From the NCBI GenBank assembly GCA_036381195.1, contig DASVDH010000105.1:1-64000 (forward strand): a stretch of DNA of 64,000 bases, written 5' to 3'. Positions 9,068 to 18,605 of this stretch are shown piece after piece (position 1 is the stretch's first letter; each line of letters begins with the position of its first letter). The notes beneath the pieces are model-generated. The model ran no database searches and was not told the origin of the DNA. It saw only the letters and a list, made by a program, of their open reading frames with translations. The DNA comes from RSA9 sp036381195 (GTDB lineage: Bacteria > Gemmatimonadota > Gemmatimonadetes > Longimicrobiales > RSA9). A program made the position numbers and the translations under genes.

Positions 9068-11164
9068 GTGCGTATGCCTGCGACGAGGGCCCTCCCACCG
9101 CTGGACGCCCCCGTGCAGTACCTCAAGGGCGTCGGGCCGAGGCGCGCCGAGGCGCTGGCGCGGCTGGGCATCCGCACCGCACGGGACCTCCTCTACCACG
9201 TCCCGCGCCGCTACGAGGACGCCAGCACGGTTGCACCCATCGGCTCGGTGGATGTGGGCATGGATGCCACCATCATCGGGCAGGTCGTCAGCAAGGGCGT
9301 GATCCCCACGCGTTCCGGCCTCAGGATCTTCCAGGCCGTGCTGCGGGACGGGAGCGGCCTGATCGAGTGCGCCTGGCCGGGTCAGCCGTTCCTGGACCGC
9401 TCGATCCGCAAGGGCGACGTGTTGCTCTGCACCGGCCCGATCCGCTTCTTCCACCGGCGGCAGATGCAGCCGCGCGAGTACGTGGTGCTGGGCCAGGCGG
9501 GCGACGAGGATGCCGGCGCGGGCAAGGTGCTGCCCATCTACCCGGCGACCGAGGGACTGTCCCACCGCGTGATCCGCGGCATCGTGGACGCGAACCTGGA
9601 CCAGCTCCTGGAGTGGGTGGAAGCCGAGGAGGTCTTCGACGAGGCACAGCTCCGGCGCGCGGGCGCGCTGGGGCTGCGGGAGGCGCTGGAGGTCCTGCAC
9701 CGGCCGCCGAGCCTCGAGGCCGTGGAGCGCGGGCGCCGGCGGCTGGTCTACGACGAGCTGTTCTTCCTCCAGCTTCTGTACGCGCGCGCGCATCATCGGG
9801 CGACGCGCGCACGCAAGGGGATCGCGTTCCAGCGCACGAACCGGCTGGTGGGCGCGCTGTACCGCCGCCTGCCGTTCCCGCTCACGGGGGCGCAAACGCG
9901 CGCGCTGCGCGAGATCTTCGAGGACATGGCCTCGCCGCGCCGCATGAACCGCCTGCTCCAGGGCGACGTCGGCTCCGGCAAGACCGTGGTGGCGCTGTTC
10001 GCGATGCTGCTCGCCGCCGAGAGCGGCTACCAGGCCGCGCTCATGGCACCGACCGAGATCCTGGCGGAGCAGCACGCCCGCACGCTGAGGAAGCTGCTGG
10101 GCGACATTCCCGTGCGTGTGGCGCTGCTCACCGGCGGGCTGGGCGCGGCCGAGCGGCGCGACGCGCTCGCCGCGATCGCTTCGGGGGACGCGGCGCTGGT
10201 CGTTGGCACGCACGCGCTGATCCAGGAGGGGGTGGCCTTCCACAAGCTCGGGCTGGCGATCGTGGACGAGCAGCACCGGTTCGGCGTGCGGCAACGCATG
10301 GCGCTGGCGGGGTTGGGGCAGCGGCCGGACGTGCTGGTCATGTCCGCCACGCCGATCCCGCGCTCGCTCGCGCTCGCGCTGTACGGCGACCTGGACCTGA
10401 CGGTGCTCGACGAGCTGCCGCCGGGCCGCAAGCGCGTGCGGACGGTGGTGCGGGAGCCGGCCGCGCGCGAGCGCGTCTACGCCTTCATCGCGGAGCAGGT
10501 CGCGGCCGGCCGCCAGGCCTACATCGTGTACCCGCTGGTCGAAGAATCGGAGAAGGTGGACCTGCGGTCGGCGACGGAGGAGTACCAGCGCCTGGCCGGC
10601 GAGGTGTTCCCGGACCTGCGTGTCGGCTTGATCCACGGCCAGTTGCCCGGCGAGGAGAAAGACGCGGTGATGCGCACGTTCATGGCCGGCGAGCTCGACG
10701 TGCTGGTGTCCACGACCGTGATCGAGGTGGGGATCGACGTCCCCAACGCGACGGTCATGGTGATCGAGCACGCGGAGCGGTTCGGCCTCTCGCAGCTCCA
10801 CCAGCTCCGCGGGCGCGTGGGGCGTGGCGCGGACGAGAGCTACTGCGTGCTGATCGCGGCGGGCGGCGAAGACGCGACGGGCCGGCTGCGCATCTTCGAA
10901 GCGAGCGACGATGGTTTCGAGATCGCGCGGGCGGATCTGCGGCTCCGCGGGATGGGAGACTTCTTCGGCGCGCGGCAGCACGGGCTGCCGGAGTTCCGCT
11001 TCTTCCAGCCCGACCGAGACGAGGACCTGCTCGAGCGGGCGCGGGCGGACGCGCGCGCCGTGATCGCGGCCGACCCGGAGCTCTCACAGCCCGAGCACGA
11101 GCGGCTGCGCGCGGTGCTCGAGAGCCGGTACCGGGAGAGGGAGAAGCTGTACGGCGTGGGCTAG
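9068..11164 (+). CDS. recG: ATP-dependent DNA helicase RecG
   Basis: RecG is a dsDNA translocase that regresses stalled forks and processes recombination and R-loop structures. It has 698 residues, the normal size. The N-terminal part carries a helix-hairpin-like LKGVGPRRAEALARLG and the OB-fold wedge domain. The helicase core has GDVGSGKTVVA (Walker A, about residue 299), DEQHRFGVRQR (the DEAD-box position), MSATPIPRSLAL (motif III) and RGRVGRG (motif VI). The GTG at 9068 and an ATG two codons later (9074) are both possible; the difference is trivial. It is the last gene of the forward run; the next genes are convergent. Confidence 0.96.
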   Translation: MRMPATRALPPLDAPVQYLKGVGPRRAEALARLGIRTARDLLYHVPRRYEDASTVAPIGSVDVGMDATIIGQVVSKGVIPTRSGLRIFQAVLRDGSGLIECAWPGQPFLDRSIRKGDVLLCTGPIRFFHRRQMQPREYVVLGQAGDEDAGAGKVLPIYPATEGLSHRVIRGIVDANLDQLLEWVEAEEVFDEAQLRRAGALGLREALEVLHRPPSLEAVERGRRRLVYDELFFLQLLYARAHHRATRARKGIAFQRTNRLVGALYRRLPFPLTGAQTRALREIFEDMASPRRMNRLLQGDVGSGKTVVALFAMLLAAESGYQAALMAPTEILAEQHARTLRKLLGDIPVRVALLTGGLGAAERRDALAAIASGDAALVVGTHALIQEGVAFHKLGLAIVDEQHRFGVRQRMALAGLGQRPDVLVMSATPIPRSLALALYGDLDLTVLDELPPGRKRVRTVVREPAARERVYAFIAEQVAAGRQAYIVYPLVEESEKVDLRSATEEYQRLAGEVFPDLRVGLIHGQLPGEEKDAVMRTFMAGELDVLVSTTVIEVGIDVPNATVMVIEHAERFGLSQLHQLRGRVGRGADESYCVLIAAGGEDATGRLRIFEASDDGFEIARADLRLRGMGDFFGARQHGLPEFRFFQPDRDEDLLERARADARAVIAADPELSQPEHERLRAVLESRYREREKLYGVG

Positions 11165-11189
11165 GCGCCCTCGCCGCGCCGGCCCGGCG

Positions 11190-11278
11190 CGCGAACGGGC
11201 GCCGGGCGTGCAACACGAGCCGCCAGTCGCCCGCGGCCAGCCCCCGCCGCGCCTACCCCCGGCCGCGAACGGGCGCCG
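11190..11278. repeat. pair of 15-bp direct repeats in the recG 3' gap
   Basis: CGCGAACGGGCGCCG occurs at 11190-11204 and again at 11264-11278, start-to-start distance 74. The sequence just before the first copy (GCGCCGGCCCGGCGC) can form a GC hairpin and may end recG transcription, although no T-run follows. The gap separates the convergent recG and 11293 gene. No coding signal was seen in it. Confidence 0.5.
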
Positions 11279-11292
11279 CGCGCAGCCAGTGC

Positions 11293-11844
11293 CTACGACG
11301 GCCCGACGGGCACGGCGACCCCGACCTCGACGCCGCCCCGACTGCCGGGTGCCAGCCGGAGGAGCCGCGGGTCGAAGGGGATGTTGGGCGGGGTCGAATC
11401 CTCGTGCAGGTCGAGGACGAAGAAGAGAACGGTCGCGGCGACGCCGATCTGACTGCCGATGAGCATGAGGCGCGCCCGGGAGTCGTGCCGCAGCACGTCC
11501 TGGTACAGCGCCTCGAGCCGTGGATCGGCGTAGGCGCCGTTGGGCAACCGCTCGCTGCACGCACGCGGATCGGCGACGCAGGCCTTCTCCAGCTCCCGGT
11601 ACAGCTCGTCCGCCCGGGAGTGGGCGGCCAGGCCGAAGCCGGCGGCCGCCGCGGTCAGCGCCGCGGTGCTCCACTTGGCAACGCGGAGGAGCCGGAACGA
11701 AGGCTGCTCCGGCAGCGCGGTCGCTTCGCCGCGCGCGGCGGACGAGAAACGGGCGGGAGCCCCTCCCTGTGCCGCCAACGGCGCCGCGAGCGGCGACGCG
11801 CTTGCGGACGTCACGGCCAGAAACAGCAGGAGTCCGCGCTTCAT
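11293..11844 (-). CDS. small exported or membrane protein of unknown function
   Basis: This 183-residue protein is not recognised. It starts with a typical Sec signal peptide (MKRGLLLFLAVTSASASPLAAPLAAQ). Two further hydrophobic stretches follow, one around WSTAALTAAAAGFGLAAH and one around SQIGVAATVLFFVL, separated by a charged helical part with three cysteines' worth of spacing space but only two Cys (ACVADPRACSER) that could form a disulphide. The layout resembles small DUF5683-like envelope proteins of this phylum, but that is a guess. It begins 4 nt after the stop of the PQQ-propeller gene and is surely co-transcribed with it, suggesting an envelope role. Confidence 0.6.
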   Translation of the reverse strand: MKRGLLLFLAVTSASASPLAAPLAAQGGAPARFSSAARGEATALPEQPSFRLLRVAKWSTAALTAAAAGFGLAAHSRADELYRELEKACVADPRACSERLPNGAYADPRLEALYQDVLRHDSRARLMLIGSQIGVAATVLFFVLDLHEDSTPPNIPFDPRLLRLAPGSRGGVEVGVAVPVGPS

Positions 11845-11848
11845 TTCC

Positions 11849-13003
11849 TCACCTCAGCTTCACGATGGTCCCTCGCAGCAGGGGCACGTACAGGGCGCCA
11901 TCCGCCACCGTGACCGGCGCCACGATCGAGTCATCGAAGTCGCGCTCCCAGACCACCCTGCCGTCCGCCTCCAGCAAGAACAGCTTGCCATCCAGACGGC
12001 CGACGAGCAGCCGGTCCTGCGCGACCGCGAGAGATGCACGAGCCGCGCCGCCCAGGCTCGCGATCCTCTCGCCGGCGCGTCCGCCGCGCCGCACGCGCCA
12101 GACCTCGGCGTTCCGGTTCAGCACGTAGAGCGACCCGTTCGGGCCGGCCACGGGCGCGGCGAGGATGGGCGCGCCGAACGGCGCGCGCCACAGCTCCTCG
12201 AGGTCCGGCAGCCGGTAGGCGACGAGGTCACCGGTCTGGAGCGGAAGGTACAGCGTGTCCGTGATGAGGGCGGGCGCCGCGGACACCGTGGCGGGCAGCG
12301 GCGCTCGCCCGACGATGCGGCCCGAAGCCCGGTCCAGGCGGTACAGCGTGTCCCGCACCGTGGCCACGAGGATGGCGTCGCCGTGGTGGACGGGCGTGGA
12401 TGCGGCAGCCGCGCCCAGCTCCGTGCGCCACAACTCGTCCCCGTCCTCGACAGCCAGCGCGACCAGCTCGCCGCCTGCGGTGGCGAAGTAGGCCGCGCCA
12501 TCCACCATGAGGGGCGGGAACGGCGAGGCGCCGATGGAGCGGTCCCAGGCCGTGCGGCCGCGCTCCAGGCCGAGCGCATACGCCTTGCCGTCGCGATCCT
12601 CGGTGGCCACGACGAGGCGAGTCCCGCGACGCACGGCGCCTCCCGTGACCGGCCCGTCCAGCCGCCTCTCCCAGTAGTGCTCGCCCGTCTCGGCGTCCAG
12701 CACGGCGACCATTCGGTTGGCCGTCGTCGCGATGAGCACCGGCCCTTCGGCCAGCAGCGGCGTCAGCAGGCCGCGCCCGACGTCGGCGCGCCACACGATC
12801 TCCGGCGCTTCCGGCGCCCGCTCGGCCGCGAACCCGGCGCGCTGCGCGTTGCCCAACACCGTGGGCCAGTCGCCGCGCGGCTGGAGCGGCGGCACGGGCC
12901 GCAAGGGCCGGCCGCAGGCCCCGGCTACCAGCAGCGCGGCCGCGAGCGCCGCGAAATTGACACCTTTCCGCGCGCCATCTAGCTTCCCGCGCTCACGAAA
13001 CAC
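11849..13003 (-). CDS. PQQ-binding-like beta-propeller lipoprotein (BamB-like)
   Basis: This 384-residue protein has a lipoprotein signal (AALAAALLVAGAC, lipobox ending in Cys) followed by WD/PQQ-type blades. Repeats such as DAETGEHYWERRLDGPV, LERGRTAWDRSIGAS, VEDGDELWRTELGAA and LPDLEELWRAPFGAP mark an eight-blade PQQ-like propeller. BamB of the outer-membrane barrel assembly complex has the same design, but so do many other scaffolds, so the precise role is open. The start is GTG at 13003: a GGGGAGG lies 7 nt upstream and it gives a good signal peptide. Further upstream in-frame codons overlap the divergent asnS. Only 34 nt separate the two starts, so each promoter must lie within the other gene or very close. 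Confidence 0.8.
   Translation of the reverse strand: MFRERGKLDGARKGVNFAALAAALLVAGACGRPLRPVPPLQPRGDWPTVLGNAQRAGFAAERAPEAPEIVWRADVGRGLLTPLLAEGPVLIATTANRMVAVLDAETGEHYWERRLDGPVTGGAVRRGTRLVVATEDRDGKAYALGLERGRTAWDRSIGASPFPPLMVDGAAYFATAGGELVALAVEDGDELWRTELGAAAASTPVHHGDAILVATVRDTLYRLDRASGRIVGRAPLPATVSAAPALITDTLYLPLQTGDLVAYRLPDLEELWRAPFGAPILAAPVAGPNGSLYVLNRNAEVWRVRRGGRAGERIASLGGAARASLAVAQDRLLVGRLDGKLFLLEADGRVVWERDFDDSIVAPVTVADGALYVPLLRGTIVKLR
12957..12985 (+). promoter_or_regulatory. putative promoter of asnS
   Basis: A perfect -35 TTGACA (12957-12962), a 17-nt spacer and TAGCTT (12980-12985) point at asnS, predicting a leader of roughly 45 nt. The whole element lies inside the first codons of the divergent lipoprotein gene. 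The -10 is weak (3 of 6), so this is a sequence-only prediction. Confidence 0.45.
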
Positions 13004-13037
13004 CCTGTAGCCTCCCCGTCCGGAGCCTGAGTACGGA

Positions 13038-14333
<1,296 letters not shown>

Positions 14334-14441
14334 CCGCCGGCCGCCCCGCCTGCCGCCCATCTGGTGCCGCGACGCCCCCTGCGGGCCCAGGTTGACCTGT
14401 CTCACTTCCGCCACGCGTGCGGCGGGGCGGCCACCCTCACG

Positions 14442-14464
14442 CCCCCCCCCGCCTCTCCGGGGGG
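14442..14464. terminator. C9/G6 hairpin between convergent asnS and mazG
   Basis: A run of nine C (14442-14450) and a run of six G (14459-14464) can pair as a 6-bp stem with an 8-nt loop GCCTCTCC. It lies in the 173-nt gap between two convergent genes, where a bidirectional terminator is expected. No T-tract follows on either strand. The rest of the gap shows nothing else recognisable. Confidence 0.4.
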
Positions 14465-14506
14465 ACGGCGGCGACGCAGATGCATCGGGGGCTGGGCGCG
14501 GGGCCG

Positions 14507-15298
14507 TCACGGCGAGCGCTCGGGTGGCGCCGCGCCCCGCTTCACCTCTTCCCACAACGCGTCGAGCTCGTCGAGCGACGCCTGCCCCAGCGCGATGCCG
14601 CGCTCGCGCGCGAGTCGCTCCAGCCCCTCGAAGCGTTCGGTGAACTTCCGGTTCGCGCGCTGCAGGGCGTTCAGCGCGTGGACGCCGGCGAGCCGCGTCA
14701 GGTTGACCACTGCGAAGAGCAGGTCCCCCAGCTCCTCCTCCAGCACGTCTGCCGGCCCGCCTTCGAGCGCGCCCCGCACCTCCTCCAGCTCTTCGGCGAC
14801 CTTCTCGAAGGCGCCGCGCGCGTCCGCCCAATCGAAGCCGACCGCGCTGACGCGCTCCTGGATGCGATGGGCGCGGGAGAGCGGATCCAGCCCCCGCGAG
14901 AGGCCGTGCAGCACGGACCGGCCGCTGCGCTCGCGCGCCTTGAGCGCCTCCCAGGGCTCGGCAGCCCCGTCGCCGTGGAGGTGCGGGTGGCGGCGCCGCA
15001 TCTTCTCCTCGAGCCGGGACACGACAGCTTCCGCGTCGAACGCGGCGCGCTCCTCCGCGAGCACGATCTGGAAGGCAAGGTTGAGGAGCAGATCGCCCAG
15101 CTCGGCGGCGAGCGCGGCGTCGTCCTCCTCGGCGACGGCGTCGGCAACTTCGTGCGCTTCCTCGAGCAGGTAGGGGAGCAGGGTCTGCGGGGTCTGGGCC
15201 GCGTCCCAGGGGCAGCGGGCGCGCAGGAAGCGGACGAGATCGAGCGCGCGGTCGAGCCGTGGCTCGCCAGTGCCGCGGCGCGGGGAAATTTCGGCCAT
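14507..15298 (-). CDS. mazG: nucleoside triphosphate pyrophosphohydrolase MazG
   Basis: MazG hydrolyses (d)NTPs to NMP and pyrophosphate, cleaning aberrant nucleotides and moderating stringent-response signals. The 263-residue product holds two tandem MazG domains. The first begins RFLRARCPWDAAQTPQTLLPY with EEAHEVADAV and ELGDLLLNLAFQ as the EExxE...ExxD metal site. The second has EELEEVRGAL and EEELGDLLFAVVNL. The start is ATG 15298; an in-frame ATG at 15340 would lie within the -10/+1 region of its own predicted promoter and adds non-conserved residues. It is divergent from alr. Confidence 0.9.
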   Translation of the reverse strand: MAEISPRRGTGEPRLDRALDLVRFLRARCPWDAAQTPQTLLPYLLEEAHEVADAVAEEDDAALAAELGDLLLNLAFQIVLAEERAAFDAEAVVSRLEEKMRRRHPHLHGDGAAEPWEALKARERSGRSVLHGLSRGLDPLSRAHRIQERVSAVGFDWADARGAFEKVAEELEEVRGALEGGPADVLEEELGDLLFAVVNLTRLAGVHALNALQRANRKFTERFEGLERLARERGIALGQASLDELDALWEEVKRGAAPPERSP

Positions 15299-15304
15299 CT
15301 TCGC

Positions 15305-15334
15305 TTGCGATAAGTTCCGTACGGGGCCTATACT
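15305..15334 (+). promoter_or_regulatory. putative alr promoter (TTGCGA-N18-TATACT)
   Basis: TTGCGA (15305-15310), an 18-nt spacer and TATACT (15329-15334, 5 of 6 to consensus) predict a start near 15341, only about 12 nt before the alr ATG. No Shine-Dalgarno sequence lies in that space, so alr would be translated from a nearly leaderless mRNA. Its -10 box overlaps the -10 of the opposing mazG promoter. Confidence 0.6.
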
Positions 15335-15359
15335 AGACATTCTTTGTCGGCCATGTCAA
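15330..15359 (-). promoter_or_regulatory. putative mazG promoter (TTGACA-N18-TAGTAT)
   Basis: On the minus strand a perfect TTGACA (complement of 15354-15359) is followed after 18 nt by TAGTAT (complement of 15330-15335, 4 of 6). The predicted leader to the mazG ATG is about 25 nt. The -10 shares five of six base pairs with the alr -10, so polymerase can occupy only one direction at a time. Confidence 0.6.
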
Positions 15360-16504
15360 ACACGCTACGGGACAGGGCATGGGTCGAGGTGGACCTCGAC
15401 GCCGTGCGCGAAAATTACCGGACGATCCGCCGCGCCGTGGGGCAGCAGCCGGGCATCCTCGCGATGGTCAAGGCAAACGGCTACGGGCTCGGCGCGGAGC
15501 GTGTGGTTCGCGCTCTGGAGCCGCTGCAGCCGTGGGGCTTCGGCGTTGCGACGGCGGAGGAGGGCGCGAGCCTGCGGCGTGCGGGCGTCGAGCGCCCGAT
15601 CCTCGTCGTCAGCCCGCTCTCCCGCGAGGCGCTGGCGGTTGCCGCCGCGGCCCGGCTGACCGTCTCCGTTTCGGACCTGGAGGCGCTGGAGGAATGGGCG
15701 AAGCAGGCGCGCCGCCAGGGGGTGACGCTGGATTTCCACGTCGAGGTGGACACGGGCATGGGCCGGGCCGGCTTCGACTGGCGCAAGGCCGCCGAGTGGG
15801 GCGACGCGGTCCGGAGCCGGGCGGGAGGGGCGGTGCGCTGGACGGGGATCTACACGCACTTCCAAGGTGCGGACGCGGCGGACCGCGGGCCGACGGCGCT
15901 CCAGTGGGAACGTTTCCGGGATGCGCTGGTACAGCTTCCGGTCTCGCGCGAGGACCTGCTGGTCCACGCGGCGAACAGCGCGGCAGCGTTGCGCTGGCCC
16001 GAGTACGCCGCGGATTTGGTCCGGCCGGGGATCTTCCTGTACGGCGGGCACCCTGCGCCGGGCCTGCCCGCCGGGGAGCTTCCGGCTCCCCGGGCGGTGG
16101 CGGCGCTCCGGGCGCGGCTCGTGCTGGCGCGGGATGTGCCGCCGGGAAGCACGGTCGGCTACGGCGCGACGCACGCGGCGCGGGGCTGGGAGCGGTGGGG
16201 GACGGTGGCGGTCGGGTACGGAGACGGCCTCCCGAGGAGTCTCGGAAACCGCGGCGCTGCGCTGGTGTGCGGCCGGCGGGTCCCGATCATCGGCCGTATC
16301 TCGATGGACATGACGGTGGTGGACCTCACCGGCGTTCCGGAGGCGAGCGTTGGCGACGTCGTCACCCTGATCGGGCGGGATGGGGGCCAGGAGATCACGG
16401 TGGACGAGGTCGCTGCCCAGGCGGGCACGATCGGCTACGAGATCCTGACAGGGCTCACCGCGCGGCTGCCGCGCGTGGAAACCGGCGACGGCGTCCAGGG
16501 CTGA
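15353..16504 (+). CDS. alr: alanine racemase
   Basis: A PLP-dependent enzyme interconverting L- and D-alanine, supplying D-Ala for peptidoglycan. 383 residues. The PLP-binding lysine is in AMVKANGYGLGAERV near the N-terminus of the TIM barrel. The C-terminal beta domain carries the catalytic tyrosine region STVGYGATHAARGWERW and GRISMDMTVVDLTGV. The start is ATG 15353; a TTG three codons upstream is less likely given the promoter. cdd follows after 57 nt. Confidence 0.95.
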   Translation: MSNTLRDRAWVEVDLDAVRENYRTIRRAVGQQPGILAMVKANGYGLGAERVVRALEPLQPWGFGVATAEEGASLRRAGVERPILVVSPLSREALAVAAAARLTVSVSDLEALEEWAKQARRQGVTLDFHVEVDTGMGRAGFDWRKAAEWGDAVRSRAGGAVRWTGIYTHFQGADAADRGPTALQWERFRDALVQLPVSREDLLVHAANSAAALRWPEYAADLVRPGIFLYGGHPAPGLPAGELPAPRAVAALRARLVLARDVPPGSTVGYGATHAARGWERWGTVAVGYGDGLPRSLGNRGAALVCGRRVPIIGRISMDMTVVDLTGVPEASVGDVVTLIGRDGGQEITVDEVAAQAGTIGYEILTGLTARLPRVETGDGVQG

Positions 16505-16561
16505 GCCGGCAGGTATCGGCGGTCAGCCGGCGGACAGCGAGGATCGTGGTGCACGCAGAGA

Positions 16562-16984
16562 ATGGCATCCAGGGCTGAGTTGAGCGAGGCGGCGCGACAG
16601 GCGATGGAGCGTGCGTACGCGCCCTACTCCGGCTTCCGGGTCGGGTGTGCACTGGAGGCGGAGGACGGCACGGTCTACCCCGGCTGCAACGTGGAGAACG
16701 CGTCGTTCGGCGTCACCCTGTGCGCCGAGCGCGTCGCCCTCGGCAGCGCGGTCGCGGCCGGGCGGCGCGCCTTCCGGCGGCTGGTGCTGGTGACGAGCGC
16801 GGCGGAACCGGTGACGCCCTGCGGCGTCTGCCGGCAGGCGCTCGCGGAGTTCTCGCCGGACCTGGAGATCGTCTCGTTCGGCACCGGCGGCCACGAGGCA
16901 CGCTGGACCCTGGGGGCGCTCCTGCCGCACGCGTTCAACCTGCCCGGCGCCGCGCCGGCGGAGCTGGAGGAAGCCGAGGCATGA
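16562..16984 (+). CDS. cdd: cytidine deaminase
   Basis: A small homotetrameric-type cytidine/deoxycytidine deaminase of pyrimidine salvage, 140 residues. It has YAPYSGFRVGCALE, the substrate-binding CNVENASFG, the catalytic zinc motif TLCAERVAL and the second zinc pair PCGVCRQAL. All metal ligands and the catalytic Glu are present. The last four bases overlap the start of the EutN-like gene as ATGA, indicating translational coupling. That pairing is unusual: cdd more often neighbours deoA, deoC or udp. Confidence 0.95.
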   Translation: MASRAELSEAARQAMERAYAPYSGFRVGCALEAEDGTVYPGCNVENASFGVTLCAERVALGSAVAAGRRAFRRLVLVTSAAEPVTPCGVCRQALAEFSPDLEIVSFGTGGHEARWTLGALLPHAFNLPGAAPAELEEAEA

Positions 16985-17268
16985 AAATGGGGCGGGTGAT
17001 CGGCTCGGTCGTCTCGACCCGGAAGGATCCGAAGCTCGCCGGGCTGAAGCTGCTGATCGTGGAGAACCTGACGCTCGACCTCGAGCCGGAAGGCGGATAC
17101 ATCGTCGCCGTGGATGCGGTCGGCGCGGGCGCGCGCGAGGTCGTGCTCTACGCGACGGGCAGCTCGGCGCGTCAGACGGAGCAGACGCGGGACCGGCCAG
17201 TAGACGCGGTGATCATGGCGATCGTGGACCAGTACGACGTGGGCGGCCGGACCGTCCACCTGGCGTAG
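16981..17268 (+). CDS. EutN/CcmL-family microcompartment vertex protein (orphan)
   Basis: A 95-residue protein of the EutN/CcmL/BMC-P family (Pfam EutN_CcmL), whose pentamers cap the vertices of bacterial microcompartment shells. Family hallmarks are visible in order: GRVIGSVVSTRKDPKLAGLK at the N-terminus, IVAVDAVGAGAREVVLYATG, GSSAR and PVDAVIMAIVD near the C-terminus. Length is typical. It is coupled to cdd by an ATGA overlap and followed after 11 nt by a lipoprotein gene. No BMC-H or BMC-T shell gene and no encapsulated enzyme is seen anywhere in the window, so it is a satellite gene here. It may complement a shell locus elsewhere or act as a free-standing oligomer. Confidence 0.88.
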   Translation: MKMGRVIGSVVSTRKDPKLAGLKLLIVENLTLDLEPEGGYIVAVDAVGAGAREVVLYATGSSARQTEQTRDRPVDAVIMAIVDQYDVGGRTVHLA

Positions 17269-17279
17269 AGGGCGGGGCA

Positions 17280-18605
17280 GTGCGGCTGGGAACTCTCCTT
17301 GGCCTCCTCCTGGGCGGCGGCCTCGTCCTGATCGCCTGTGCGGATGAGGACCCCACCGGCGTCGGCGGCGAGCTGCCGCCCGGCGGAACCATACGGACGT
17401 ACGAGCTGATCCTCGAGCCGGAGACCTTCCTGGCGAGCGACACCTCCCTGGGCGGTTTCCTGCAGCCCGCCGCGGCATCTTTCCGCGTGCTGGCCGGCGG
17501 CGCGGACGGCCTGAGCTCCAACCTCCTCGTGCGGTTCGCGGCGCCGCCCGCGACCGTCACGTACACAGACACGGCGGGCGCCACGCGGGTGGACACGATG
17601 CCCGCGTACGTCGGCGGCCGGCTCGTGCTGCGGGTGGACACGCTGCGTTCGGCCGCCGCCGGCCCGGTCCGCCTCGAGCTCCACCGCATCGGGGAGGAGT
17701 GGGACCCGCGCAGCGCCACCTGGACGGAGCGCGTGGACAGCGGGCAGGTGCGGCTGTCGTGGTCGCAGCCGGGCGGCACGCGAGCGGCGCTCGTGGACAC
17801 GGCGACGTGGGAGCCGGGCACCGGCGATTCCGTCAGCTTCGTGGTGGATTCGCAGACGGTCGCGCTCTGGGCGGACACGACGGACCCGGCGCGTGGCGCG
17901 CTCGTGGCGGTGACGAGCACGGACGCGCGCCTCATCTCGCCGCTCTCGCTCCTGCGGCTGGATGCACGCCCGTCCGGGCGGCCGGACACGGTGGTGGTGG
18001 TGACCGTGGGCGCGATCGGCACGACGTTCGTGTTCGATCCGCCGCCGCCCGCCACCGCGGAGCTGCGGATCGGGGGGCTGCCCACCTGGCGGTCGTACCT
18101 CCGGTTCCAGCGGCTGGACACGCTGGCGTTGCCGTGTCCGGGCGAGGATCCGGCGGCCGGCTGCGTCCTTCCGCTGGACGAGGTGAAGATCAATTACGCG
18201 GCGCTGCTCCTCCGGCCGGGGGCCACGCCGTCGCCGTTCGTGCCCGTGGATTCGCTGGTGATCGATGCGCGGTCGGTGCTCGCCAAGTCATCGGTGCCGC
18301 TGGACCGCGCGCCGCTCGGCAGCCGTGCGGCCGTGGTCCCGAGCGAGGCGATTCCGCCCGCGCGGTTCATGTCGGATGGGGACGGAGGGGATGGCGCGAT
18401 CGAGGTGCCGGTGACGCAGTTCGTGGCGGCGCTCGCCGAAGGGCAGGAGGAAGACGAAGCCGAGCCGCCGCCGTCCCTGCTGGCGTTGTTCGCCGCCATC
18501 GAGGGCCGGGACTTCGGCTTCGGGACGTTCGCGGCGCAGGGAGCGGGCTCGGCGCCCCGTTTGCGGTTGATCGTGAGCACCGCGACCAGAGTGGAGATCC
18601 GATGA
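17280..18605 (+). CDS. putative lipoprotein of unknown function
   Basis: This 441-residue product is not recognised. The GTG start has GAGGGCGG upstream and gives a lipoprotein signal, GTLLGLLLGGGLVLIAC, with a good lipobox before Cys. The mature part is beta-rich, with pieces such as DPRSATWTERVDSGQVRLSW that recall DNRLRE-type carbohydrate-binding or surface modules; I cannot confirm that. Near the C-terminus lies an acidic segment EGQEEDEAEPPPS. The gene overlaps the downstream outer-membrane protein gene (ATGA), so the two products probably work together at the outer membrane, perhaps as a surface lipoprotein and its barrel partner. Confidence 0.6.
   Translation: MRLGTLLGLLLGGGLVLIACADEDPTGVGGELPPGGTIRTYELILEPETFLASDTSLGGFLQPAAASFRVLAGGADGLSSNLLVRFAAPPATVTYTDTAGATRVDTMPAYVGGRLVLRVDTLRSAAAGPVRLELHRIGEEWDPRSATWTERVDSGQVRLSWSQPGGTRAALVDTATWEPGTGDSVSFVVDSQTVALWADTTDPARGALVAVTSTDARLISPLSLLRLDARPSGRPDTVVVVTVGAIGTTFVFDPPPPATAELRIGGLPTWRSYLRFQRLDTLALPCPGEDPAAGCVLPLDEVKINYAALLLRPGATPSPFVPVDSLVIDARSVLAKSSVPLDRAPLGSRAAVVPSEAIPPARFMSDGDGGDGAIEVPVTQFVAALAEGQEEDEAEPPPSLLALFAAIEGRDFGFGTFAAQGAGSAPRLRLIVSTATRVEIR

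Noticed and set aside
5826..9098. Very long open frame on the minus strand (about 1090 codons)
   Set aside because: It is antisense to the VWA-like and ftsY genes, has His/Arg/Pro-rich translation without family motifs, and arises from third-position GC bias.
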